Positions 54,314 to 62,111 of a stretch of 62,111 nucleotides of DNA are shown piece by piece (positions within the stretch are counted from its first letter, which is position 1; every line of letters begins with the position of its first letter). Location: assembly GCA_024761205.1 (NCBI GenBank), contig JAMASS010000030.1, positions 1 through 62,111 of the forward strand, written 5' to 3'. Below the pieces are notes generated by a model. It was not told the DNA's origin. It saw only the letters and a list, made by a program, of their open reading frames with translations, and did no database searches. The position numbers and the translations under genes are program-made. The DNA comes from Limisphaerales bacterium (lineage in GTDB: Bacteria; Verrucomicrobiota; Verrucomicrobiia; Limisphaerales; AAA164-E04).

Positions 54314-54744
54314 TCACCGGAGTCATTCAGCTTCAGGAACTAGCTCCGAGAAAAACAGGCCATGTTTCGAATCCGAGTCTCAGAGACAGACTTCCCCTGG
54401 TTAAAACGCTGCCGGCCCCTGATTCTGAAAAATACTCATCTCTTGCCCGATCAAGTCCGCGGCTATGAGATCGCATTCGACTACACCTGACTGCCATTTC
54501 AGCTTAAGTCATTATTAGGAGGCGAACTTAAAAAATAGCCAGCCCGGCGAACTTTTAGAAATGGACGAAAACCTCTACAAGAACTCAACGCTGCCGGAAA
54601 CTCATCGTCAAGACCGGACAAGCCTGGCTACTAACCTCCCGAGGCAGACAATTGAATGAGCTACTGACCTGCCTTTCACCCTAGGCCCAGAAACCCTTAC
54701 ATGGCACCAACCCTGCAGTCAGCGCGGCACCCGCTCTAGCATCA
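54314..54744. other. Spacer, nothing recognised
   Basis: About 430 bases after the M23 relic. Short coding-like scraps (RKLIVKTGQAWLLTSRGRQL) but no assignable gene. Confidence 0.3.
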
Positions 54745-54836
54745 TGCCACCGGAAGATCATGCTTGGATTGCTGAGCCTCCATTGAGGAGTTCCGCCCCT
54801 TCTTGGCGATCCCCCGAAGGTCCGCAGACCGGACCA

Positions 54837-55565
54837 TAGACAGCGTCGTTTCCCGGCAATAGTCGACAAACTTTTCCTCAGTCAAAAACTGAGCGGACGC
54901 TGATGCCAGGTCAAGACACTCCATTGACGCCTCACTAAACGTTGCCCCAAAGGCAGTGCAACGATACTCCCCTCCTCAATTTCATCTCAAGCTACCCACG
55001 GAGCCATGATCCCGATCCCGTCCCGCTGGAAGAACTGCTCGATCATCCGGAACGTCTGGCTGCCCCTGTTATACAACACAAACTTCTGCTTGGAAATCTG
55101 CATGCGAATGACGTTTCCCGAAACGGCCCACTCGTGCCCCGCACTCACGATGAACATCAACTCGTCGCTAAATAGAGGTTCAAACGCCAGCTTGATGGTG
55201 ATCGCCCATTCCGGATAGTCCTCGTTAAACCGTCGAAGTACCGAAGGCAGAATATACTGACATGTCGTACTGCTCGCTCCGATACGGATACGGGAATGCC
55301 CCCATTTGTTTAACGGATCAATGGATTCGCGCGCCTGTCCCATCTCATGCAGAATCCGATCCGCATGCACCAACAACATTTCCCCGGCCTGAGTCAACAA
55401 CACTTTCTTTCCCACCCGATCGAACAACCGGCACCCCACATCTTGTTCCAGGCCCTTTACAGAATGGCTTACGGCAGAGTGCGATAGGTAGACTTCACGA
55501 GCGGCACTGGTAAACCCTCCGGTCCGAGCCAACGCGACGAACGTCCTCAATTATCTGCTATCTAT
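54837..55565 (-). pseudogene. Decayed LysR-family regulator
   Basis: The start codon has become ATA and the fifth codon TAA (IDSR-stop-LRTF), after which an intact HTH follows: LRTFVALARTGGFTSAAREV, LSHSAVSHSVKGLEQDVGCR, LFDRVGKKVLLTQAGEMLL. The effector domain has an internal deletion between ITIKLAF and EPLFSDEL, then SQTFRMIEQFFQRDGIGIMA, a TGA after APWVA, EEGSIVALPLGQRLVRRQWS, and a frameshift before FLTEEKFVDYC. Several independent lesions. Confidence 0.85.
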
Positions 55566-55923
55566 AAGCTGCACGACTCATCTAGTAAAAATCCTCCACT
55601 GGATCACCCCTCAGCATAGGTCAGGCCAAGAATAAGGAATTCTCATTGGAACACTGCGTTTTCGGAACTTAATCAACGCAATATGCGGAGCTTAACTTTC
55701 TTAATGTCAAATAATTACGCATGTTAATCCAACTCAATGAACACGGAATCGGCTCATTTGCCAACTAAGCAGCAAGCGCACAACCGGGCTTAAAAATTGC
55801 CAATCAGGGCAAAAAAATACGCAATCAGAACTCATTCAGCGCAACTAAACCGTATTAAATATCTCCCCTTTTGAAATTACGTTGGTGCTCGCCACAGTTG
55901 GCTGTTCTCCTCAACCAACGGCC
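55566..55923. other. AT-rich spacer
   Basis: About 360 bases between the dead LysR gene and the dead pyruvate kinase gene, AT-rich at 55660-55860. No gene recognised. Confidence 0.35.
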
Positions 55924-57245
55924 CTAGAGCAGCGTCGCAAAAGCCTCCGATATCACGCTCTCAGGATCATTCTTCAGCAGCATAAACAAAGGGCCCCCCC
56001 CAGAGCAGGCTCAACTGATCGTACACGGAGGGTTCGCCGGTAAATGCGAATACCGGATTTCGAATCGGCCGCAACAACGACAGCACTCTCGCCAAATAAC
56101 CATTTCGGGTGAAAACAATAATGCCGACCCCAGCTAAATTTTCAGCGAACACAACTGCAGCACGGAAAATCCTCGCCTTATCCATTTTCAACTTCAATGC
56201 TTCATTACGACCTATCTCGACGGCCGTCTCGATGCTGCGAATCATCCGATCCAAAATCTCCACACAACGTACCGGATCCTGACCGATAGTTATTTCAGCC
56301 GACAGCATCACACAGTCCCTCGCTCAAACACCGCCTTGGCCACATCCGTGACCTCCGCGCGAGTAGGGATTGGCGAAGACACCATAGACTCCAGAAGATG
56401 CATCGCCACAATCACCGGCCATCCCATGGTCAAACAAAAATTAACGGCGCGACGTTGAATAATCGGAAGCCTCTCAAACGGCACCTCAATACCCAAGTCA
56501 CCCCGTGCCACCAGGAGGCCGTCCGCCGCCTTGATAATTTCCTCAAGATTCTCGATCACGCTTTGATCTTCGATCTTGGCAATAATCAGGGCGTCATTGC
56601 CATGACCGCTTAGGAACCGGCGTATCACATACACATCGTCTCCCTGCCGAACAAAAGACAGTGCGAAGTAGACGCCGCCCAACTCGATACCCAACTTGGT
56701 ATCGACTCGGTCCTTTTGGGTGACCGGGGGAAGGCTGGTCATGATTTCCGGGTAAATTGGTATGGCGTTGACTCCTCAGAGTGCCGCCGTTAAGAGCCTT
56801 GCAGTGAAGTCCGTTCTCGTCTTGATTGATCACCTCCAGCTGTAATGAGTCCATTGTCGATGAATAGCGTGTTGTCTACCGACACATCGCTCACCACTCC
56901 AGAGTAATTCGAGGTGATCGTGCAAGCGCCGCCTGCTGCAGCATCTGCCAAGGCCGGATCCACGGTGATGTAAACAGCCGGCACTTCTATCGGCTCGATC
57001 GGCTGTTCCAAGGGCCCCGTCCTGACTACGGGCTCCTTGATGTCCATCACAATCGCCACCGGTTGCTTCAATTCAGAACTCAAGGGCCGAACATCCTCGA
57101 CCACCTGACACCGCCACGGGTCCGTGGCATGCGCCATGTTGATCCGGCACACATTGCCGCCGGACGCAATCACCTCTCAAAGCATCTGCCGATCTTGGGT
57201 AGCCGGACCGACTGTGAAGATGATCTTTGTATGTCGATAGCTCAT
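55924..57245 (-). pseudogene. pyk: Decayed pyruvate kinase
   Basis: Begins MSYRHTKIIFTVGPATQDRQ, hits TGA after QML, then EVIASGGNVCRINMAHATDP. In changing frames follow VAIVMDIKEPVVRTG, VDTKLGIELGGVYFALSFVR, ALIIAKIEDQSVIENLEEII, GLLVARGDLGIEVPFERLPI (the GDLG active-site motif), ESMVSSPIPTRAEVTDVAKA, AVVFAENLAGVGIIVFTRNG and the C-terminal LKNDPESVISEAFATLL. Nonsense codon, several frameshifts and about 30 missing codons. Pyruvate kinase converts PEP and ADP to pyruvate and ATP, so lower glycolysis relies on another enzyme or copy (such as PPDK). Confidence 0.9.
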
Positions 57246-57837
57246 CGACCTTCGCCACCTAGAGCAAGCACAGTCTGCCGTATCTCCGGTAGAGGCGAAG
57301 TCGGTTTCGCCTCAAAACCCCCACATTGCAAGCAAAGTTCAGGTAACGAGCCAGGGGGGAGTGCCTAACTGGGAGGAGGTGGGGAGGTTCCGTCGAAACG
57401 CCGTCTCGTTAGACAGAAATCACAGAAATCGAGTATTGCGCAAAACATCCGGTTGGCGGCCGCTTTCCCCCTTCATCGCTACACGGAAGGAGGAGTCCCG
57501 CTTCCACACCATTACTGAGTGAAATTTACCCCTCTTGTTCCATTTACTGCCTAAGGAGGTAGCGGCTCGATGGAATCTCGCCCACACCTTTTCAGAAACC
57601 TGCTGATATTGGCATCAAACCTGCGTTCCATGGTAAGCTCGAAAGGACATAGGAGAACGACGCTCAGGGCGTCGCTGCGAATTTGACTAGTGTCGGGAAG
57701 GATGAATTATGGCGAACACCAATTGAATACTTGACACGAGAGTGTCACTTATCTGACACTGAAAATTTACAAAAAAAAATAGATTGCAGCGTTGGCAAGC
57801 TTAGTGAACCCAAAATTCGGCGTTTTTTAGAGATGTG
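57246..57837. other. Promoter region of the VTC operon
   Basis: About 590 bases with no gene. It includes a short hairpin GAGGCGA...TCGCCTC near 57291 and, near its right end, the triple half-site at 57732-57759. Confidence 0.4.
57732..57759. promoter_or_regulatory. Triple half-site, probable operator
   Basis: TGACAC-GAGA-GTGTCA-CTTATC-TGACAC: three copies of one hexamer in alternating orientation, giving two overlapping perfect palindromes. The TTGACA at 57731-57736 also matches a sigma70 -35 box, though no good -10 follows at 17 bases. It lies about 80 bases before the VTC-domain gene. Confidence 0.55.
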
Positions 57838-58686
57838 ATGAGGCGCGACAACATACAGAGCCAGCGGTTCGAGTTTAAGTATATAGTTAGCGAGGATACC
57901 GCCACTGCGATTCGAGATTTCGTGCAGAGCTACCTGGTGATTGATGAATACGGAGCGACGTTGCCCAATTTATCGTATCTCGTTCACAGCCTTTACCTGG
58001 ATTCGCCCGATCTCAAGCTTTACCAGACGACCATTAACGGCGACAAGAACCGCTTTAAGCTCCGGTTGAGATTCTATGAGAACCGCCCCCAAGCCCCGGT
58101 CTACTTCGAGATTAAGCGACGGCTGGACAACACCATCTCCAAAAAGCGCGCTGGCATCGCCCGAGATGCCGTGGATACGATTCTTGCCGGACAGCTTCCC
58201 TCTCCTGAGCAGGTGGTCACCCAGAATCCGAACCAGCATCAAGCCATTCGTGAATTTTGCCAAATGGTGTCCACGCTCAACGCCATACCCATTGCACACG
58301 TGGCCTACCTGAGAGAAGCATGGATCAGCGAACATGATAACACCGTGCGGATGACCATCGACCGAGACGTGCGTTGCGAGCCAGAACCATCCGCTGAACT
58401 CAAGACCACAATGTCCGCTCCTGTCCGAGTTTTTGGTGACTTCGTGGTCTTGGAACTCAAGTTCACCAGTCGGTTTCCCGACTGGTTCAAAGAACTGGTT
58501 CGCGTGTACGGCCTTACTCAATGCGGTGCGGCCAAGTACGTGGACGGAGCGACATTGATTGGGCCGGACCAACTCGGAGTAGGTGGCGGTCTCGCCCCGC
58601 AACCAATGGCCTTCGATACGAGCTTTTCAGCCACGAAGATTTCTCACCTAAAACGCCGTGAACAAATCCTTCTATCCGTGTCTTAG
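57838..58686 (+). CDS. VTC-domain protein (polyphosphate-polymerase-like)
   Basis: 282 residues from the ATG at 57838 (a GTG precedes it). Matches the VTC domain of the CYTH/triphosphate-tunnel fold: RFEFKYIVSEDTATAIRDFV at the N-terminus, SLYLDSPDLKLY, RFKLRLRFYENRPQAPVYFE, IKRRLDNTISKKRAGI (basic tunnel residues), MTIDRDVRC, and FVVLELKFTSRFPDWFKELV. In yeast the domain makes polyphosphate from ATP; the bacterial versions sit next to DUF4956 genes, as here, and their product is less clear. First gene of a three-gene operon. Confidence 0.88.
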   Translation: MRRDNIQSQRFEFKYIVSEDTATAIRDFVQSYLVIDEYGATLPNLSYLVHSLYLDSPDLKLYQTTINGDKNRFKLRLRFYENRPQAPVYFEIKRRLDNTISKKRAGIARDAVDTILAGQLPSPEQVVTQNPNQHQAIREFCQMVSTLNAIPIAHVAYLREAWISEHDNTVRMTIDRDVRCEPEPSAELKTTMSAPVRVFGDFVVLELKFTSRFPDWFKELVRVYGLTQCGAAKYVDGATLIGPDQLGVGGGLAPQPMAFDTSFSATKISHLKRREQILLSVS

Positions 58687-58692
58687 ACTGCC

Positions 58693-59376
58693 GTGCAAAA
58701 GCTCATTCAAGGAGACTTCGGAACGCTGCCGACAGATGTGCCCATGATCCTGCTGGGCCTCCTCTTGGCATTTCTTTGCGGCCAAGGGATCGCCTGGATT
58801 TACATGCTGACCCATAGCGGTCTTTCATATTCACGTTCTTTCGTCAATTCGCTGATCGTGATGCCGGTCATCGTCGCCCTCGTCATGATGGTGCTCTCCA
58901 ATAACCTCGTGACAGCCTTCGGCTTGATGGCGGTCTTCGCCATTGTGCGATTCCGAAATATCCTTCGCGATACCCTCGACACAACCTACGTTCTTGCCGT
59001 CATCGTCATCGGGATGGCCTGCGGGACGATGAAGTTCGGCACTGCCGTTATTGGGACCGCAACGGCCGCCCTCATCATGTATTATCTGTACTACACTTCA
59101 TTCGGGTCCCGACATCGCTTTGACGTCATTCTGAACCTCCATTGGGGACGTCCTTTGAGACAGAGTGATGAACTCGATACGTTGCTTGGCTTCTACACCC
59201 TGCGAAGCGACCGAGCGAGTCAGCGATCGCCCGACGGTCAGGAAGGCACGGATCTTTCCTACCGGCTGTTGATGCGAGACCCAGCCACCTTGGATTCGTT
59301 GATTGCGGAATTACGCAACATCCAAGGTGTCTCGCGGGTAACAGGGCTGATGTCCGATTCCGAATCTGAAGTCTAA
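58693..59376 (+). CDS. DUF4956 membrane protein
   Basis: 227 residues from a GTG, six bases after the VTC gene. Four or so transmembrane segments in the first 150 residues (VPMILLGLLLAFLCGQGIAW, SLIVMPVIVALVMMVLS, AFGLMAVFAIVRFRNILRDT, YVLAVIVIGMACGTMKFG, AALIMYYLYYTSFG) and a cytoplasmic C-terminal domain. The RFRNxxRDTxDTTYV loop is the hallmark of DUF4956. Commonly paired with VTC-domain proteins, so they probably act together at the membrane, perhaps with the adaptor encoded next. Confidence 0.88.
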   Translation: MQKLIQGDFGTLPTDVPMILLGLLLAFLCGQGIAWIYMLTHSGLSYSRSFVNSLIVMPVIVALVMMVLSNNLVTAFGLMAVFAIVRFRNILRDTLDTTYVLAVIVIGMACGTMKFGTAVIGTATAALIMYYLYYTSFGSRHRFDVILNLHWGRPLRQSDELDTLLGFYTLRSDRASQRSPDGQEGTDLSYRLLMRDPATLDSLIAELRNIQGVSRVTGLMSDSESEV

Positions 59377-59377
59377 G

Positions 59378-60460
59378 ATGGAGAATCGAAAACCCATTCC
59401 CGTGCCACTGCACCTCCGTTGGCGAGAGTTTCGCTATCGAAAAATTCCGCTGATAACCTTCTTCACTACCTTAGCGACAGTCGTCGGGCTATGGGTCACC
59501 CAAATCGAGTCCCCCAGCATTGTTGGCAAAGCAATCGGCCAAAAGGCAAGCATCACGGCGCCCGTGGCCGGCAAACTCGCGGCCCTCAAGGTCTCAAAAT
59601 ATCAGACGGTCAAAAAGGGTCAGACAGTCGCCTTGATTCAGCCCATCACCATCAAAACGCAACTAGACGCCTTCAGGCTGCAAATGGACTTCATTCGGAA
59701 TCGATTTGAACCCATCATGGAAAGGAAACGAAACGCGGTGAGCTATTACCGCCTTCGACTTGCGTGGCTCGATGAACGGGTTGAGCTAGCCGCTTCAAAG
59801 GTGAATCTACAACGAGCGGAAAATGAGCTCTCCCGAGATCGAAGACTATTCGAAGAAAATCTCATCTCATCCGACCAATTCGATCAATCACAGAAGACCG
59901 TCCAAGCGCTGAAAGTCGAAGTCACCGAAGCCGCCAAGATGGTCTCCGAGCTCGGTGAAGCCCTTGATGACCTGCGAGAGTTGGATGCACTCCTTGAATC
60001 AAACTTAATCTCCGATCAACTCCAAGCAGACCTCCAGGTTCAAGAGCGGAGTCTCGAAAATATTGAACAGCTTTTCAAACCCTACACCCTCACGGCCCCG
60101 ATCGCCGGTAAGGTTGGCGCCATCCATCGACTCCCTGGCGAAAATGTCATGACCGGTGACCGCATTCTCTCAATCATCGCGAATAAACCCACTCAATTAA
60201 TCGCCTACGTCAATCCGCCAATCTGGACACCCCTCGAACCGGGAACACCGGTGAGAATCCAAACTCGAGGACCCAATCGAAAAATAGCCACGACTCAAAT
60301 CGAGGGTGTCGGTCCCGAGTGGGAGGCGCTTAACAATGGAGGCAATAACTCCAGGTCCGACTTCGCCCTCGCCCTCAGCCTTCCAATTCTCATGTCCATG
60401 CCACCCGGGCTTGATATTCGTCCTGGCGAGTTGGTCGACGTATTCGTCACCGAAAACTAG
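59378..60460 (+). CDS. HlyD-like membrane fusion/adaptor protein
   Basis: 360 residues. One membrane segment near the N-terminus (IPLITFFTTLATVVGLWVTQ, about 23-42), a biotinyl-lipoyl-like half (SITAPVAGKLAALKVSKYQT, VKKGQTVALIQP), a long alpha-helical hairpin (about 95-230), the second lipoyl half (LTAPIAGKVGAIHRLPGENV) and a beta-barrel (VNPPIWTPLEPGTPVRIQTR). This is the architecture of HlyD/RND adaptors that bridge membranes. Begins one base after the DUF4956 stop. No transporter is encoded nearby, so it may function with the VTC/DUF4956 pair in making or exporting a polymer. Confidence 0.87.
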   Translation: MENRKPIPVPLHLRWREFRYRKIPLITFFTTLATVVGLWVTQIESPSIVGKAIGQKASITAPVAGKLAALKVSKYQTVKKGQTVALIQPITIKTQLDAFRLQMDFIRNRFEPIMERKRNAVSYYRLRLAWLDERVELAASKVNLQRAENELSRDRRLFEENLISSDQFDQSQKTVQALKVEVTEAAKMVSELGEALDDLRELDALLESNLISDQLQADLQVQERSLENIEQLFKPYTLTAPIAGKVGAIHRLPGENVMTGDRILSIIANKPTQLIAYVNPPIWTPLEPGTPVRIQTRGPNRKIATTQIEGVGPEWEALNNGGNNSRSDFALALSLPILMSMPPGLDIRPGELVDVFVTEN

Positions 60461-60527
60461 CCCGACTACCTGTCTCCCCCATCTCCTCGTCGTTCTCGGA
60501 AAGTGTCCTCGCAATCGGGCGCAGCTC

Positions 60528-61255
60528 AATTTTTGGAAAGCGATGATTTGGGCGGGGCGGGAAAAGAGGGGATACCAGTGGCCATTGCGCTCACCGGCGT
60601 CCAGCCAAGGAATGCCCTCGTCTCCTCCCGGGGAGGCTCCAGAATTGCCCCGGGCTTTTGAAACGACATGGCTTTACGTCCAGCCCGGAGACTGCCTTGG
60701 CGTCCGGCCAAGCAATCCATTACCTACTCCCACAGGTATCGCCACATTCTCCCCCAATCCGCCTCCGTGAGGCTTTCCCGGCTTGGTGTCCCCTTCCCGG
60801 CGTCGCCCCGGCGGGCTCCTCAAACCTTTTCGGGGGGGAGTGTCGCCTCGTGCCGTTGGTCCCGCTTTTGCCGGTTGGCGTGCGTTTTTCATGGAGCGGA
60901 CGCCTTGGTGGGCCATCCCGGGGCGGCTGTTTTCAGTGCCAGCGCTCCTGGGCAAGAGGGCGGCTTGCCAGTGGGAGTGCCAGGAAGTGCTCTCCGCACG
61001 CTAGGAGGTGCCCCTAGCGCCCGCTTGGAGGGGCCGCTCGGGCGGCTCTCGCGCTTTTTTCGAGCGGGGTCGCCCCATTCGGAGCCGATGAGCGGCGCCT
61101 CGGCGGCTTTCGGTTGTGTCCGGTGCCCAAGGGCATTACCGCCGTAACGCTTGCCCGTCCTTTTGACATTCGCCTTCCAGTCAGCTCCGAGATGCTCTCG
61201 GAATCAATCGCATGGACTTTCTGCGTATTACATTGATTGCCCAGCCGTGCGCTAG
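60528..61255 (-). repeat. Long dispersed repeat, copy 2 (inverted relative to 28290-29095)
   Basis: Reverse complement of the repeat at 28290-29095, diverged, and without that copy's 110-base insertion. It contains an internal GC-rich stretch (about 60800-60880) with its own dyad. Open frames of up to 159 codons lie in it on the plus strand but are not conserved in copy 1. It begins about 65 bases after the HlyD gene. Confidence 0.85.
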
Positions 61256-61679
61256 GTCACCTTCCTCTTTTTGAACTGCGGCCAGAGGCGGCGGATACAA
61301 TTAAATGTGGTGAGACTACATCGCGGAAAGGTGAGGCGATACTCCGTCGAGCCACTGCCCGCAACGGGAGACCCGGGGTTAGTGCAAGGTATCCTGTCGG
61401 TGATGTCCATCCTCCGTAGCCCAGCGGAGGAGGACGGCGGCGGACGGCTCAACAGAGTCTTACCCCTCTTTACCACTTTTCAATCCCACCCAAAAGCATT
61501 CGCCAAGGTTTTAATCCCCGCACGTGTCCATGCTATCGATACCGCCTCGGGTTCCGCAGCGGAACCAATCGCTCATGCCGGCAAAAGCACAAACGAACAA
61601 ACAGCCCCAGCGTCTCAATACCGCCTACTACTTACTTGGGGGCGATTAGTTCACGAGGACTCAGCGCCGAATACTCGAT
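61256..61679. other. Spacer, decayed repeat-like sequence
   Basis: No gene. Around 61411-61445 the words GTAGCCCAGCGGAGGAGGAC and GGCGGCGGACGG resemble a worn interspersed repeat. The upstream part of the signal peptidase relic may begin here. Confidence 0.3.
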
Positions 61680-61682
61680 TTC

Positions 61683-62080
61683 GTATGATCGGCTTAACCC
61701 TCGGAGCTTTGATCCTTCGCAAGTTTTGCCTCGTGCCGATCAGGTCGTGGGGTTCATTTCCCACCTATCGTCCGGGCGAAATCAATTACATCAATCGCTT
61801 TGCCTTCAAGGGGAGAGTAACTCAACGAGGCGAAGTCGTCTCCATCAGCATCACTAGTCCCCAAGCGAACATTCTTAAACGGGTGTTGGGATTGCCGAGT
61901 GAAGTGATTCGTATGCGGGATGGCTCGGTTTGCGTCAACGGGGAGCTCGATTTGTTCGCCTTGATAAAATCCCGGTCACGCCAAGCGGGAAGATTCGGAC
62001 AAAAGGGCGATTGCCGCGACCAACCTGGCGGCATTCCGTGGTTTGAACAAACTGCGCATCATACGACTCCTGTGATTTAA
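61683..62080 (+). pseudogene. lepB: Damaged S26-family signal peptidase I
   Basis: Reads MIGLTLGALILRKFCLVPIR (membrane segment), then SWGSFPTYRPGEINYINRFA where functional enzymes have GxSMxPT: the Met after the catalytic Ser is missing. It continues RGEVVSISI, ANILKRVLGLPSEVIRMRDG (the LKR Lys is present) and VCVNGEL, after which the sequence no longer looks like a signal peptidase (DLFALIKSRSRQAGRFG). The GDNR box is absent. Most likely a pseudogene, ending 31 bases before the window edge. Confidence 0.65.
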
Positions 62081-62111
62081 GATTTTGGGATACCCGGCCA
62101 TCAAACCATAA

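Noticed and set aside
54340-54420. Possible tRNA because of TTTCGAATCCGAG
   Set aside because: No acceptor, D or anticodon arms can be folded around it.
997-57245. Frameshifts as sequencing errors
   Set aside because: Large intact genes such as gltB, dnaE and mutS have none, while the relics also carry stops, lost start codons and internal deletions. Read-level polishing would still be the decisive check.
60668-61147. A 159-codon plus-strand frame in the second long repeat
   Set aside because: The corresponding sequence in the first repeat copy does not keep the frame, and there is no family resemblance; treated as non-coding repeat.

Overview
The window is bacterial chromosome, most likely from a member of the Verrucomicrobiota. 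The clues are a prepilin-like protein with the H-X9-DG tail at 43030, a tiny arginine-rich protein at 53054-53152 of a type I associate with this phylum, a large secreted Ig-domain protein (now decayed), and a VTC/DUF4956/HlyD-like operon. I cannot place it to genus. There are two classes of sequence. Intact housekeeping genes are gltB, xseA, ilvB, dnaE, rpmI-rplT-pheS-pheT, trmB, rho, purK-purE, mutS and pyrD. Between them lies an unusually large number of broken genes (about twenty), carrying stops, frameshifts and internal deletions. They include recognisable remains of glmS, pyruvate kinase, an SDR oxidoreductase, a MEMO-like protein, a GxxExxY protein, a WYL regulator, a LysR regulator, an M23 peptidase, a DNA methyltransferase tail and a signal peptidase. 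The picture is of a genome in active decay, as in a recently host-restricted or otherwise relaxed lineage; that last step is inference.

Layout. 1-11 kb: gltB and an ACT-domain protein among pseudogenes. 11-28 kb: xseA, a glmS relic, ilvB behind a well-formed leader-peptide attenuator, a zinc-ribbon/T5orf172 protein, dnaE, the ribosomal protein/PheRS operon (infC is not upstream), a GxxExxY relic, and trmB-FIST on the minus strand. 28.3-29.1 kb: a long dispersed repeat whose inverted partner lies at 60.5-61.3 kb. The strand composition of coding sequence flips near the first copy. 29.3-33.1 kb: rho, a dead WYL regulator, purK-purE.

33.7-45.6 kb is the accessory region and the most interesting part. 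It is a mosaic of paralogous hypothetical genes, a truncated DUF58 protein, a 115-bp direct repeat that gives two unrelated proteins the same N-terminus, and repeated GC-rich terminators. It also holds a tandem array (38.4-42.0 kb) in which the broken 3' end of one gene ('A', a possible caspase/CHAT-like C-terminal half) alternates with a small multi-spanning membrane protein gene ('B'). The A ends are broken while most B genes are intact with ribosome-binding sites, and the A-stop to B-start distance is always 19-24 bases. This resembles the orphan-toxin/immunity arrays of polymorphic toxin systems, although the toxin identity is unproven.

45.7-62.1 kb: mutS (minus strand), a 16-residue lysine-rich peptide, a PolB-type exonuclease, pyrD with two perfect palindromes at its start, a run of decayed genes, the VTC-DUF4956-HlyD operon behind a triple half-site, the second long repeat, and a damaged signal peptidase gene at the right edge.
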